Position numbers and translations under genes: made by a program. 64,000 nt of DNA, taken from Salvelinus alpinus (taxonomy: Eukaryota; Chordata; Actinopteri; Salmoniformes; Salmonidae). The notes beneath the pieces were generated by a model, which worked only from the letters and a program-made list of their open reading frames with translations, ran no database searches and was not told the origin of the DNA. This document shows, piece by piece, positions 13,701-24,305 of this stretch (position 1 is the stretch's first letter; every line of letters starts with the position of its first letter). The DNA lies in assembly GCF_045679555.1 (NCBI RefSeq), contig NC_092092.1:16716591-16780590 (forward strand). The letters are read 5' to 3'.

Positions 13701-14780
13701 CTTATACAGATATTTTTATAGCAGCTGACTTTAACTAACTGCTTTCCACAGTAATACAGTCTCCAATGATATTTTGACCAGAGAAGATTAAACCCTTTTT
13801 TTTTTCTGGAAAAGAAAGTATACATATCGTTAATTTCACAACGTCAGCTTTTAATCTGCAAATAGTTTTTATTCCATAAACGTCTTAACATTTTTCAGAG
13901 AATGACGGTATAGAATGTCTAACAATTAAAATTCCATCTGTACTCTACTATATGTCAAGTCAAAACGTGATCTAATACTTCTTCTTGACCACATATAAAC
14001 TGTAATCTCTATGAACCACTCATTGTTCGCTCAGAGACAATACACCGCCAAGTAAAAATTCCATTCTCACTAACCTCAAACCGATTAGTTGTTTGTTATT
14101 TTGACAAGGAAATAAACTCTCGTATATCGGCATTTCCTGCTACCGCACTAAGTTCTAGTGTCACCTTACACTAATTTTCCCCATATTCGCTATAACCATA
14201 TTCAAAACAGGGAGCTATTTTCTTATTTGTGTTTAGATATTGTCAATAGTTCTACTAATCACCCGCACGTCTGCGAGGACGAGTGGAACCACATTTGTCT
14301 TTTATAGTAATGTATTTTCTGATGATAGAATGTTACCGGGTAATGGCGTCCCCCATTATCCATTTTTTTCATATTCAATCCGAAGTCGGTAGAACTAATG
14401 TGCGCGTCTTTCAGGGACTCCATGGCTTTTTAAAATCCCTCTATGCTAGGGAGAAACAATCATTTTCATTTTCATGCCACTATTTATTTATTTATTTTTC
14501 CTAAATACTCCCATGTATTATACACCTTTTATTTATTATTTTTCCGAGGTAGAGCTAATCTCCTTTCCAATTAATAATTCATTAGTCACATCACTTAATT
14601 TCTCTTATCAAAGCCTACTCTTTATAGTACAGACATTATTTCTGAATACTACGGATGACTTAATGTCTTATTCTAGTACAGTACTTCAAATATCACTGTG
14701 TTTTTCCCTTTACAGATATCATTATTAATTCATTTTATCCGTTTGGTTTAGTCTATTCTTATAGCTCTAATCAATTTTAT

Positions 14781-14942
14781 GATTACATTTACATTACATT
14801 TAAGTCATTTAGCAGACTCTCTTATCCAGAGCGACTTACAAATTGGAAAGTTCATACATATTCATCCTGGTCCCCCCGTGGGAATTGAACACTCAACCCT
14901 GGCGTTGCAAGCGCCATGCTCTACCAACTGAACCACACAGGT
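14781..14942 (-). mobile_element. tRNA-derived SINE-like element
   Basis: On the minus strand the head reads GTTCAGTTGGTAGAGCATGG and then GGTTGAGTGTTCAATTCCC, which match the A and B boxes of a tRNA-derived RNA polymerase III promoter. The tail is the common teleost agcagactctcttatccaga dispersed sequence. A shorter copy of that tail is at about 27855-27890. Family name not assigned. Confidence 0.65.
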
Positions 14943-15924
14943 CCACTGCCCGCTCCGTTAAGATCTCTATCTAACGTCTTACTTTTACCTTTATTTATTT
15001 ATTTTGTCTATACTTTCTTACCTCTTCTCTATATTCTTATTGTTTGATCCTATGGTCAATTTACTAGTGAGTCAAGCCTCAGTATTTTTATACCCCTCTC
15101 TGCCCTTCAGACTATTCCTAGACCGTAATTTCTGTGACCACAGAGTGTCTGACGGCCTGTTTTTTCCTCTTTCTTTGTTTCACCGTACGCGAATTCTTAA
15201 TGTGTCCTGGATTCCACTATTTATCTTAACCAACCTAGATTCATTTTTAACTTTATATTATAATTTCAATTTATTGGCGCTCCTACTTTCTGTTTTGTTT
15301 CACACTTTTCTATCCGTATTTATACTATTCGGTTAACGCCTTTTTAAGTATTTTTATTTATTATTTGTTTTGACACCTTTTTGTTATTCTTACCGCGGTC
15401 TCTTACCATTTTATCACATCTGTGTTTTTATCCTTGCTTATAACTTATTTTACTTCGATGTTTCTTAACTTCTTTCCCTCTGCCTAATAGCAGTTAACGG
15501 CACCCTTCATCAACTCTACTCTGTTACAGGAGAGCTGCGCGCTCCCTTTTCTGGACGTTCTGCCTACACACACACAACTTGTCTTTCCTTCCTAATGTTC
15601 TATTTTTACACAGATCCACTCATTTCTTACAACATTCTCATTCATCCTTTTTATTTTTCATCTGTTCATTCAATCCCTTTGTTTTTACCTCAAAACAACT
15701 TAGTCTTTCTTTATTGACTTAATTCACTTCCTCCTACATAAGCCTAGACTGCTAAGATTTCTACAATATGACGAGACTACTGTCTAATCGGATCAGCTTG
15801 TCTTCATATCCTATTCACCCCCCCAATACTGATCTTTTCTTCTATTATTAGAGTAGTATTGTGGCGTGACCTACTGAATTACAAAACCCTGTTAGCTAGA
15901 CAGAGCGTTTTTTTTATTCGCAGG

Positions 15925-16335
15925 ATTTCTTTTGCATTTGAACGCCGCACAATCGGGCCAACGTTTTCCTGCGTCCTAAATATTTCACCCGTACAGTCCT
16001 CTTTTCAGAGCGTTAACCATGAATATTTATTTAACTACTGATTTATGTTTTGACCGTATAAGTTACTTTTGCAGTTGAACGCCGCACAATCGGGTTAACG
16101 TTTTCCTACAACCTAATATTTCACCCGTACAGTCCTCCTTTCAGAGCGGTAACTATGAAATATTTATTTAACCACTGATTTATGCTTTGACCGTATAAGC
16201 TACTTTTGCAGTTGAACGCCGCACAATCGGGCCAACGTTTTTCCTGCAACCTAATATTTCACCCGTACAGTCCTTCTTTCAAAGCGGTAACCATGAAATA
16301 TTTATTTAACTACTAAATATTCACCCACAGATTAT
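15925..16335 (-). repeat. 137-bp tandem repeat, about 3 copies, in the ERV leader region
   Basis: The segment gaacgccgcacaatcggg recurs at about 15940, 16077 and 16214, spaced exactly 137 bp apart. Each unit also holds tttcacccgtacagtcct and tgaccgtata. A degenerate further copy may extend to about 16450. In the element's orientation this is in the 5' part, 0.7-1.1 kb from the 5' LTR. Confidence 0.85.
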
Positions 16336-16997
16336 TCTGCCGTGAATATCCCACCCAAGCAGACCTTTTTAAAAATTTTCCTTTTTTTTTTTTAAAGAGC
16401 GGTATCGTGGCTTCCTAACTACTTATTTATGCAGTTCTCTACTACTTTTAGAGCCGTTATTCATAAGTAACCTGTCCAAGCATTCCTTCTACTAATTTTA
16501 TTGAAGAGGTATCACAGGATTTTCTACCTACATTATCTGTTTTGACCGTATGGGCTGTCCCACATTATAGCTAACCATCTCAACCAGATGCGCAAACAAC
16601 CGCATCATTTAAGCTACACATTCGAACGGTCTGATCTGAACGAGCGCATGCATGCTCACTCTACATCTAACACAAGCAAAGTTCACAGCACCTATTCACT
16701 CAGTCTCTATACATGCGCATACATTTATATTTAATACAATTCCCCAAATTACACATACATGCAAATTCATTGAATTTAAAAGTTATTTTGTATTTACTGG
16801 TTTTATTTTAGGAAATTTGAAAGAGAGACTTACGTGGCGCCCCTCTCGCTGAGACAGTATCTCTGAAGCAATCTTACACAAACATTTCAACTATTGTAAG
16901 AACTTGCTTACCTTCTAGTTGGGCGGCCACCCTTGTTTGTCAGATTGTCCAAAGAAACTATCTCCAGCCCTGAACGCCATTCCTCAGTCCCTGTCCC

Positions 16998-17015
16998 TCC
17001 TGGCTCAGCTCGCCA
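16998..17015 (-). promoter_or_regulatory. ERV primer-binding-site candidate
   Basis: On the element strand TGGCGAGCTGAGCCAGGA begins four bases after the 5' LTR. It starts with TGG, complementary to the universal tRNA CCA end, as a retroviral PBS should. I cannot assign the tRNA with confidence; an Arg-type primer is possible. Confidence 0.55.
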
Positions 17016-17019
17016 AATA

Positions 17020-17522
17020 TGTAGTGGAAAATCATTTCAAATACAACGCTTATCAGAACTTGTAAATTCAAACATGCTCTTTATTACAACTGTACAGCCA
17101 ACTGGCATGTCCCCGCGGAACACACCCCGCGGAACACACACCTCCCAGCAGTCCATTTCCTATATTTATACCCACATAGTATTATGTCCATCCCCTATGA
17201 AGTCATTCACCACCATCTGCCTTCAATCAGTTTATAATGGTGGCCGGACCCTCTATCCCAGTGTGTCAACAGACCCCATGCCCCTTCCCTTCACCACTAA
17301 ATCAATGCACTCTTTGTTCTAGTCTCCCCCATCCTTAGTGTGTCCAACTGCTCCAGGCGCCTCTCTGGTATGTCCTTATTGGAATTGGCAGACTCTATGT
17401 CTCTTCTTATCATTAGTGTCCAGTTGCCTTAGGCATATTTCTCTGGTATGTGTCTTATTGGAATTGTCAGACTATATGTCTCTTCTACCATTAGCATCCA
17501 GTTGCCTTATGTTACTACTACA
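17020..17522 (-). repeat. ERV 5' LTR
   Basis: 503 bp, same length as the 3' LTR and matching it everywhere I compared except one base at the inner/outer terminal pentamer. TATA box complement at 17163-17170 and AATAAA complement at 17080-17085. It would drive transcription leftward through the element. Confidence 0.95.
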
Positions 17523-17624
17523 CCATCCCAAACCATTTCAATTGGGTTGAGGTCAGGTGATTGTGGAGGCCAGGTCATCTGATGCAGCACTCCGTCACTC
17601 TCCTTCTTGGTTAAATAGCCCTTA
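17523..17624 (-). mobile_element. Tc1 family B, catalytic-domain piece (3 of 3)
   Basis: Minus-strand translation gives [19 protein letters not shown], the Tc1 segment that carries the third catalytic residue (Glu in PIE). It continues the family B element cut at 6861. Homology ends at about 17624 and the rest of the element (N-terminal and first inverted repeat) is absent, so the outer element was already truncated or was later deleted. Confidence 0.88.
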
Positions 17625-18265
17625 GAGAGTTACTGAAAGGCACACAGAAAACAGGAGCTCCACTATGGTGCTTTTAAACATCATCAAATCACCTCTGCTT
17701 TGTCTAATAGTGACAACTTAAACCAAAAACATTTTAGTCAAATCAACATAAGCTAAATATGATGTGGCTGTCCATGGCTCTGATTTCTTTGTGTGTGTGT
17801 GCGTGCGCTCGTGCAAGTAAAAAAAACATGTTGACTCACCTTACTTATAGAGAAACGCCATCCTCCTCACTTTCATGTTGACAAAACGGTCTCGCACTCT
17901 GTCATACAGTACACACTTTTAGCTTTTGTTGTCCTAGGCTACCTGGCTAAAATGCTTGCTCGATAACATGGGCAACGCTTGCTAGTTAACATTAGCCTTC
18001 TACATCTAGCTACATATTGAACTTCCCTCCTCTCAGGCCAGGGGCACAACAATGTATGAATTAATGGTTGAATCAGAATCACCATTATAATCAATTGCCA
18101 GTACGGAGAATTAAGTAAAACCACAAGTCCAAATCCCTATCTCCATCCATGGCTACTTTAGGAAAGGGCCCATTTTACTGTAGCTAGCTGGCTAATTAGC
18201 CACCGGAGGATAACAACACAACGAGATGCCACAGTTTTTCTGTCAATGAGATTTGATAGGAGTGA
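17625..18265. other. Unassigned stretch
   Basis: No gene seen. Contains a short GT/GC alternating run (17790-17812) and tagctagctggctaattagc-type sequence near 18181. Probably old dispersed repeat. Confidence 0.4.
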
Positions 18266-18928
18266 GGTCTTTAATGGTAGTGGCCAGACGGAAGCCACTC
18301 CTCAGTAAAAAGCACATAACAGCCCGCTTGGAGTTTGCCAAAAGGCACCTAAAGACTCTCAGACCATGAAAAACAAGATTCTCTGGTATGATGAAACCAA
18401 GATTGATTCTTTGGCCTGAATGCCAAACGGCACGTCTGGAGGAAACCTGGCACCATCCCTACAGTGAAGCATGGTGGTGGCAGCATCGTGCTGTGGGAAT
18501 GTTTTTCAGTGGCAGGAAATGGGAGACTAGTCAGGACGGATGCAAAGATGAACGGAGCAAAGTACAGAGAGATCCTTAATAAAAACCTGCTCCATAGCAC
18601 TCAGGGCCTTCAGACTGGGGCGAAGATTCACCTTCCAACAGAACAACGACCCAAAGCACACAGCCAAGACAACGCAGGAGTGGCTTCGGGACAAGTCAGA
18701 GCCCAGACTTGAACCCAATCAAACATCTCAGAAGAGACCTGCAAATAGCTGTGCAGCGACATTCCCCATCCAACCTGACAGAGCTTGAGAGGATGTGCAG
18801 AGAAGAATGGGAGAAACTCCCCAAATACAGGTGTGCCAAGCTGGTAGCATCATACCCAAGAAGACTCAAGGCTGTAATCGCTGCCAAAGGTGCTTCAACA
18901 AAGTCCTGAGGAAGGGGTCTGAATAATT
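18266..18928 (+). mobile_element. Tc1 family A copy 2, transposase part (5'-truncated)
   Basis: Plus-strand relic of the same family as 1977-3568: it shares ggtagtggccagacggaagc and the following catalytic domain. Pieces include a damaged first-Asp region (tatgatgaaaccaagattga), MKHGGGSIVLWECF near 18464-18505, and the C-terminal [18 protein letters not shown] block (to about 18909). The second Asp is out of frame and about 20 nt of the PDLNP approach is deleted. Its 3' end is displaced to 22481-22663 by a later insertion. Confidence 0.87.
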
Positions 18929-19256
18929 CTTCATGTGAAAAAGCAAGTCCCCCTGGAAAGTTGTATTGTTTTGTAAATATTTGGACAGATGGGTATGTTA
19001 TTTTCACTTCAACGCTATTGACAGATAAACCTAATTCAACAAAGTAAACTGAAAGATTATACTTTGCAATCATTTATTCATCAAAAATCAACAGAAATGC
19101 AATTCCATAGCGCAGAAAAAATAAGTTCACCCCCTAGCTTCAATAGCTGGTGTTGCCCCCTTTGGCTGAAATAACTTAATGTAGCCATTTCTTCTAACTG
19201 TCTATCAGTCTCTTACATCGACTGGGAGGAATGTTTTCAGTACTGCTTCAACTGTG

Positions 19257-22000
19257 TCATGATCGAGGGATTTCTTGCACGGCCCACTTCAAGTCCCCCA
19301 ATAGCATTTGGACAGGATTGAGATCTGGGCCTTGACCCAGCCATTCCATAACCTTCCATTTGGACAGGATTGAGATCTGGGCCTTGACCCAGCCATTCCA
19401 TAACCTTCCATTTGGACAGGATTGAGATCTAGGCCTTGACCCAGCCATTCCATTTGGACAGGATTGAGATCTGGGCCTTGACCCAGCCATTCCATAACCT
19501 TCCATTTGGACAGGATTGAGATCTGGGCCTTGACCCAGCCATTCCATAACCTTCCATTTGGACAGGATTGAGATCTGGGCCTTGACCCAGCCATTCCATA
19601 ACCTTCCATTTGGACAGGATTGAGATCTAGGCCTTGACCCAGCCATTCCATAACCCTCCATTTGGACAGGATTGAGATCTGGGCCTTGACCCAGCCATTC
19701 CATAACCTTCCATTTGGACAGGATTGAGATCTGGGCCTTGACCCAGCCATTCCATAACCTTCCATTTGGACAGGATTGAGATCTGGGCCTTGACCCAGCC
19801 ATTCCATAACCTTCCATTTGGACAGGATTGAGATCTAGGCCTTGACCCAGCCATTCCATAACCCTCCATTTGGACAGGATTGAGATCTAGGCCTTGACCC
19901 AGCCATTCCATAACCTTCCATTTGGACAGGATTGAGATCTAGGCCTTGACCCAGCCATTCCATAACCTTCCATTTGGACAGGATTGAGATCTGGGCCTTG
20001 ACCCAGCCATTCCATAACCTTCCATTTGGACAGGATTGAGATCTAGGCCTTGACCCAGCCATTCCATAACCCTCCATTTGGACAGGATTGAGATCTGGGC
20101 TTTGACTCTGCCATTCCATAACCTTCCATTTGGACAGGATTGAGATCTAGGCCTTGACCCAGCCATTCCATAACCCTCCATTTGGACAGGATTGAGATCT
20201 GGGCTTTGACTCTGCCATTCCATAACCCTCCATTTGGACAGGATTGAGATCTAGGCCTTGACCCAGCCATTCCATAACCCTCCATTTGGACAGGATTGAG
20301 ATCTAGGCCTTGACCCAGCCATTCCATAACCTTCCATTTGGACAGGATTGAGATCTGGGCCTTGACCCAGCCATTCCATAACCTTCCATTTGGACAGGAT
20401 TGAGATCTGGGCTCTGACCCAGCCATTCCATAACCTTCCATTTGGACAGGATTGAGATCTGGGCCTTGACCCAGCCATTCCATAACCTTCCATTTGGACA
20501 GGATTGAGATCTGGGCTCTGACCCAGCCATTCCATAACTCTCCATTTGGACAGGATTGAGATCTGGGCTTTGACTCTGCCATTCCATAACCTTCCATTTG
20601 GACAGGATTGAGATCTAGGCCTTGACTCTGCCATTCCATAACCTTCCATTTGGACAGGATTGAGATCTAGGCCTTGACCCAGCCATTCCATAACCCTCCA
20701 TTTGGACAGGATTGAGATCTGGGCTTTGACTCTGCCATTCCATCACCCTCCATTTGGACAGGATTGAGATCTAGGCCTTGACTCTGCCATTCCATAACCC
20801 TCCATTTGGACAGGATTGAGATCTGGGCTTTGACTCTGCCATTCCATAACCCTCCATTTGGACAGGATTGAGATCTGGGCCTTGACTCTGCCATTCCATA
20901 ACCTTCCATTTGGACAGGATTGAGATCTAGGCCTTGACCCAGCCATTCCATAACCCTCCATTTCTACAGGATTGAGATCTGGGCTCTGACCCAGCCATTC
21001 CATAACCTTCCATTTGGACAGGATTGAGATCTGGGCTCTGACTCTGCCATTCCATAACCTTCCATTTGGACAGGATTGAGATCTGGGCCTTGACTCTGCC
21101 ATTCCATAACCCTCCATTTGGACAGGATTGAGATCTGGGCCTTGACTCTGCCATTCCATAACCCTCCATTTGGACAGGATTGAGATCTGGGCCTTGACTC
21201 TGCCATTCCATAACCCTCCATTTGGACAGGATTGAGATCTAGGCCTTGACTCTGCCATTCCATAACCTTCCATTTCTTATTTTGAGCCATTATGTTGTAG
21301 CTTTGCTTGTGTGTTTTGGATCATTGTCCTGTTGCAAGATCCATGTTCGATTCAGCTTCAGCTTTTTGACAGATGGCCTAACATTCTCCTCAAGAATGTT
21401 CTGGTACAATATGGAATTCATGGTTGACAATGATGGCAAGTTGGCCAGGCCCTGAGGCAGCAACGCAGCCCCAAACCATAATGCCACCGCCTCCATGTTT
21501 TACGGTTGGTATGAGTGTTTTGTTTTCGCTAAAGATGGCGTCTGACATTGCGGCCAAACAACTCCACCGTTGACTCATCTGTCCAGAGCACATTGTTCCA
21601 GTAGTTGTGGTCTTTACCCAGGTGTTGCCTGGCAGACGTCAGTCATGTCTTGATATTCTTTTTTGAGAGGAGAGGCTTCTTCCTTCCTGACCTCCCATGT
21701 CAAGTTTGTGCAGTGTCTTTCCGACAGTTGACTCATGCACTTCGATATTGATTGTGGCAAGAGAGGCCTGTAGATGTTACCCTGGGGTTCTTAGAGAATT
21801 CTCTGAGCATCTTTCGTTCAGCTTTTGGGCTGAATTTGGTGGGACGACCTGTCCAGTGCTCTGGAATTATCTCCATTTGTAGATGATCCGTCGGACAGTG
21901 GAACTACTTGATTTTGTAACCCCTCCCAGATTCAATAATGTTTCTTCTGAGGGCCTTGGAGGTATTTTGATCTTTGGATGATGTGTTACCACACAGTCAT
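19257..22000 (-). pseudogene. Tc1 family C transposase pseudogene split by a 52-bp array
   Basis: Minus-strand pieces in order: VLWTDESTVELFGRN (first Asp, near 21560); [20 protein letters not shown] (21500-21440); a frameshift; ILQQDNDPKHTSKATT (second Asp, near 21320) ending at an in-frame TAA; then KKWKVMEWQSQ-like sequence, which is where the tandem array begins. On the far side of the array the frame resumes as DLNPVQMLLGDLKWAVQE (about 19330-19270), with Gln in place of the expected catalytic Glu. So the third catalytic residue is lost and the DDE domain is interrupted by about 2 kb of repeats. Confidence 0.83.
19313..21275. repeat. 52-bp minisatellite grown from Tc1 transposase (about 38 copies)
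   Basis: Unit of 52 bp, for example ccattccataaccttccatt followed by tggacaggattgagatctgg and gccttgacccag. Variants alternate between gacccagcc and gactctgcc, and gatctaggcc and gatctgggct. One short copy lies at about 19441. Because 52 is one more than a multiple of three and the unit has no stop in that strand, minus-strand frames rotate MEW..QSPDLNPVQM through all three frames with a 156-bp period, giving spurious open frames up to 200 codons. Confidence 0.95.
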
Positions 22001-22287
22001 ATGGTTCAGACCAAGTTTCTAATCTTTATGTAAGGCCGGACCCTCCCAAGGTACTCTCTAATGCCTCCCTAATCATTTGCACCTGTTTCGGTGCTCCTGA
22101 TCCTCATTCTAGGTGATGGTAACGGTAAGGGTGTACACTTTTTCTGCATAAGGAAATCGCATTTTTGTTTATTTTAATTGCATAACAGTTTAAAAGTTAA
22201 AAAAAACTGTGGTTGGAATTTAGCTCAAATATCCATGTGTCCAAATACGCATATACAAAAAGGTGTTCTTACCTTTTCATGACTGTA

Positions 22288-22480
22288 TTTGACCTTTATT
22301 TAACTAGGCAAGTCAGTTAAGAACAAATTATTATTTTCAATGACGGCCTAGGAACAGTGGGTTAACTGACTTGTCCAGGGGCAGAACGACAGATTTGTAC
22401 CTTGTCAGCTCGAGGATTTGAACTTGCAACCTTTCGGTTACTAGTCCAACGCTCTAACCACTAGGCTACGCCGCCGCCAA
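22288..22480 (-). mobile_element. HpaI-type tRNA-derived SINE
   Basis: Minus-strand head CCTAGTGGTTAGAGCGTTGG and CGAAAGGTTGCAAGTTCAAA match the A and B boxes of the salmonid HpaI SINE; the tail complement is ctttatttaactaggcaagt. Abuts the right end of the family C Tc1. Confidence 0.93.
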
Positions 22481-22663
22481 ATGTGATTGTTTCTTATTTT
22501 TAATAAATTTGCTAAATTCTAAACCTGTTTTTGTCTTTATCATTATGGGGCATTGTGTGTAGCTTTGAGGGGGGAAAAACGATTTAATCCATTTTAGAAT
22601 TAGGCTGTAACGTAACAAAATGTGGAAAAAGACAAGGGGCCTGAATTCTTTCTGAATGCACCG
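22481..22663 (+). mobile_element. Tc1 family A copy 2, 3' inverted repeat (continuation)
   Basis: Carries tttaataaatttgctaaatt, then tccattttagaattaggctg and the terminal gcaccg followed by TA at 22664-22665. This is the terminal repeat expected after 18928 in family A, so the two pieces are one element split by the family C Tc1 and the SINE. Confidence 0.88.
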
Positions 22664-22746
22664 TATCTGCAAACTATCCAGTTTAGTTATTTAGAGCATG
22701 GACCACGATCCTGAGGAGGTCAAGCGAAGATAGTGAATAGAGCACT

Positions 22747-23345
22747 GCACAGGCTTTTTAGGTCCTACCCATGTCCGCGAGGTTTAGGCCCTACCCATGT
22801 CCGCGAGGTTTGGGCCCTACCCATGTCCGCGAGGTTTGGGCCCTACCCATGTCCGCGAGGTTTAAGCCCTACCCATGTCCGTGAGGTTTAGGCCCTACCC
22901 ATGTCCGCGAGGTTTGGGCCCTACCCATGTCCGCGAGGTTTGGGCCCTACCCATGTCCGCGAGGTTTAGCCCCTACCCATGTCCGCGAGGTTTAGCCCCT
23001 ACCCATGTCCGCGAGGTTTAGCCCCTACCCATGTCCGTGAGGTTTAGGCCCTACCCATGTCCGCGAGCTTTGGGCCCTACCCATGTCCGTGAGGTTTAGG
23101 TCCTACCCATGACCGCGAGGTTTGGGCCCTACCCATGACAGCGAGGTTTGGGCCCCACCCATGTCCGCGAGGTTTGGGCCCCACCCATGTCCGCGAGGTT
23201 TGGGCCCCACCCATGTCCGCGAGGTTTAGGCCCCACCCATGTCCGCGAGGTTTAGGCCCCACCCATGTCCGCGAGGTTTAGGCCCCACCCATGTCCGCGA
23301 GGTTTGGGCCCTACCCATGTCCGCGAGGTTTAGGCCCTACCTTAA
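22747..23345. repeat. 26-bp minisatellite (about 23 copies)
   Basis: Unit ggccctacccatgtccgcga plus ggtttg. Variants change ggccc to agccc and tccgc to tccgt. Each copy holds one or two CpGs. Open frames here are repeat artefacts. Confidence 0.93.
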
Positions 23346-24305
23346 ATTGGCCCGATTGCTTCTGACAAATTTAAGGCCCTGCCCTGCCCGAAATCAGAAA
23401 GAACCTCCTCCATTAGTAAATCCCCGTAGCGGCTCCTCTCTGTCGCTCCCTGCACGTAGGCAGCTCACTCTGCATGCATTCTGCTCATGGTGGCTCTGAG
23501 TGTGTGTTTCCATATCAACGGCTCCGCTTGGACTGCTCTGCTCAATGAAGAGACATGAGAGAGCAGTTAGCTGTTAGGTACTTTCATCACTCTAAACTCG
23601 AACAAAACTCAATGAAGAGACATGAGAGAGCAGTTAGGTACTTTCATCACTCTAAACTCCAACAAAACTCAACGAACGTTATTATTTTCTGTGAAATAAT
23701 CTCTTCGGTCTTATATCTGACGAGGTTGAAGCACTTCTGACACCATGTTATGATCTTAGTCAGATATGACTGTACTGAGCAGCAGAGCACGAGCAAATGG
23801 CTCAGCTTCTAAATGTTAGTGACCCTCTGAGTTAAGTGTTGCTAGGCAACAGTAGCCTTGGCAACACTGCTCCCTCCATGGCTAAAGCCTGTGTGAGAAA
23901 TATGCTAACAATGTTTTTCTATGAAACTAAGAATTACTGTACTCTGACCCACAACTTATTTTCTAGATTCCTGATAGTGTTAGACAAAGTAAGGAAAGTG
24001 AACTTCAAAATGTGATGTAGTTTCATTGGAAGTTGCAGCTGCTATTGGTTAGCTTCTGACACGACTTACTGACACGACTTACTGAATCATCTATGAAGAG
24101 AGCAGTTGGTGAGTTACTAAAACAGTTACTAAAACAGCTCTATCTATTGATTGGTAAAAGCCAAGGCCTAGTCATTTCTCAGATTTGAAAAGCAGAGAAT
24201 TAGAGGAAGATGTCATACGCTCTGTGTTTTGTCTGACTTGTTTGGAACGTGGTCAAAATGTCAGTTTATACAAAGTTACAGAAAAAGTTGATGCTGTTTC
24301 AAGGA
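23346..24305. other. Unassigned stretch with a two-copy direct repeat
   Basis: No gene recognised. At about 23543-23672 a block starting caatgaagagacatgagaga occurs twice about 68 bp apart; the first copy has an extra tagctgt. Short doublets such as tactgacacgactt (24055-24085) and gttactaaaacag (24112-24137) also occur. Confidence 0.45.

Larger units (their letters stand above)
10870..16997. other. AT-rich ERV interior without gag or pol
   Basis: About 6.1 kb between the integrase scrap and the primer-binding site, where gag and most of pol should be. I find no zinc-knuckle, protease, YxDD or integrase-core motif in any frame, and no open frame above about 130 codons. The plus strand is rich in T runs (A-rich on the element strand). 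It contains a three-copy 137-bp repeat (15925-16335), a SINE-like insertion (14781-14942) and a CT run at 11428-11445. It may be replacement sequence of a non-autonomous element or very decayed coding DNA. Confidence 0.6.
6862..17522 (-). mobile_element. Endogenous retrovirus, env-containing, gag-pol missing (10.66 kb)
   Basis: Bounded by two 503-bp LTRs (6862-7364 and 17020-17522) and a 4-bp target duplication ccat (6858-6861 and 17523-17526). The element reads right to left. After the 5' LTR comes a TGGCGAG primer-binding-site candidate, then 6 kb of AT-rich non-coding DNA, then the C-terminus of integrase (about 10.76-10.57 kb), an env pseudogene (10540-7820), a purine tract and the 3' LTR. 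LTRs start TGTAGTAG and end with CTACA or CGACA on the element strand. By env type (CX6CC in TM, furin-like site) it belongs with gamma/epsilon-like fish retroviruses; exact genus cannot be set by eye. The near-identical LTRs imply recent integration although the coding content is defective. Confidence 0.93.
18929..22285 (-). mobile_element. Tc1-like transposon, family C, carrying an internal minisatellite
   Basis: Divergent inverted ends: catgtgaaaaagcaagtccc near 18940 and, at the right, the complement of catgaaaaggtaagaacacc ending at 22285, followed by TA. Further inside, gcgcagaaaaaataagttca pairs with a similar block near 22145. Without the array (19313-21275) the element would be about 1.4 kb, normal for Tc1. 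It is inserted into family A copy 2. Confidence 0.8.

Noticed and set aside
14781-14942. Functional tRNA gene
   Set aside because: A and B boxes are present but no complete cloverleaf; the sequence continues into a SINE-type tail found dispersed elsewhere.
19257-21290. Overlapping minus-strand frames of 94-200 codons with MEW..GQ.PDLNPVQM repeats
   Set aside because: The same protein repeat appears in all three frames because the unit is 52 bp. This is a Tc1-derived array, not a repeat protein.
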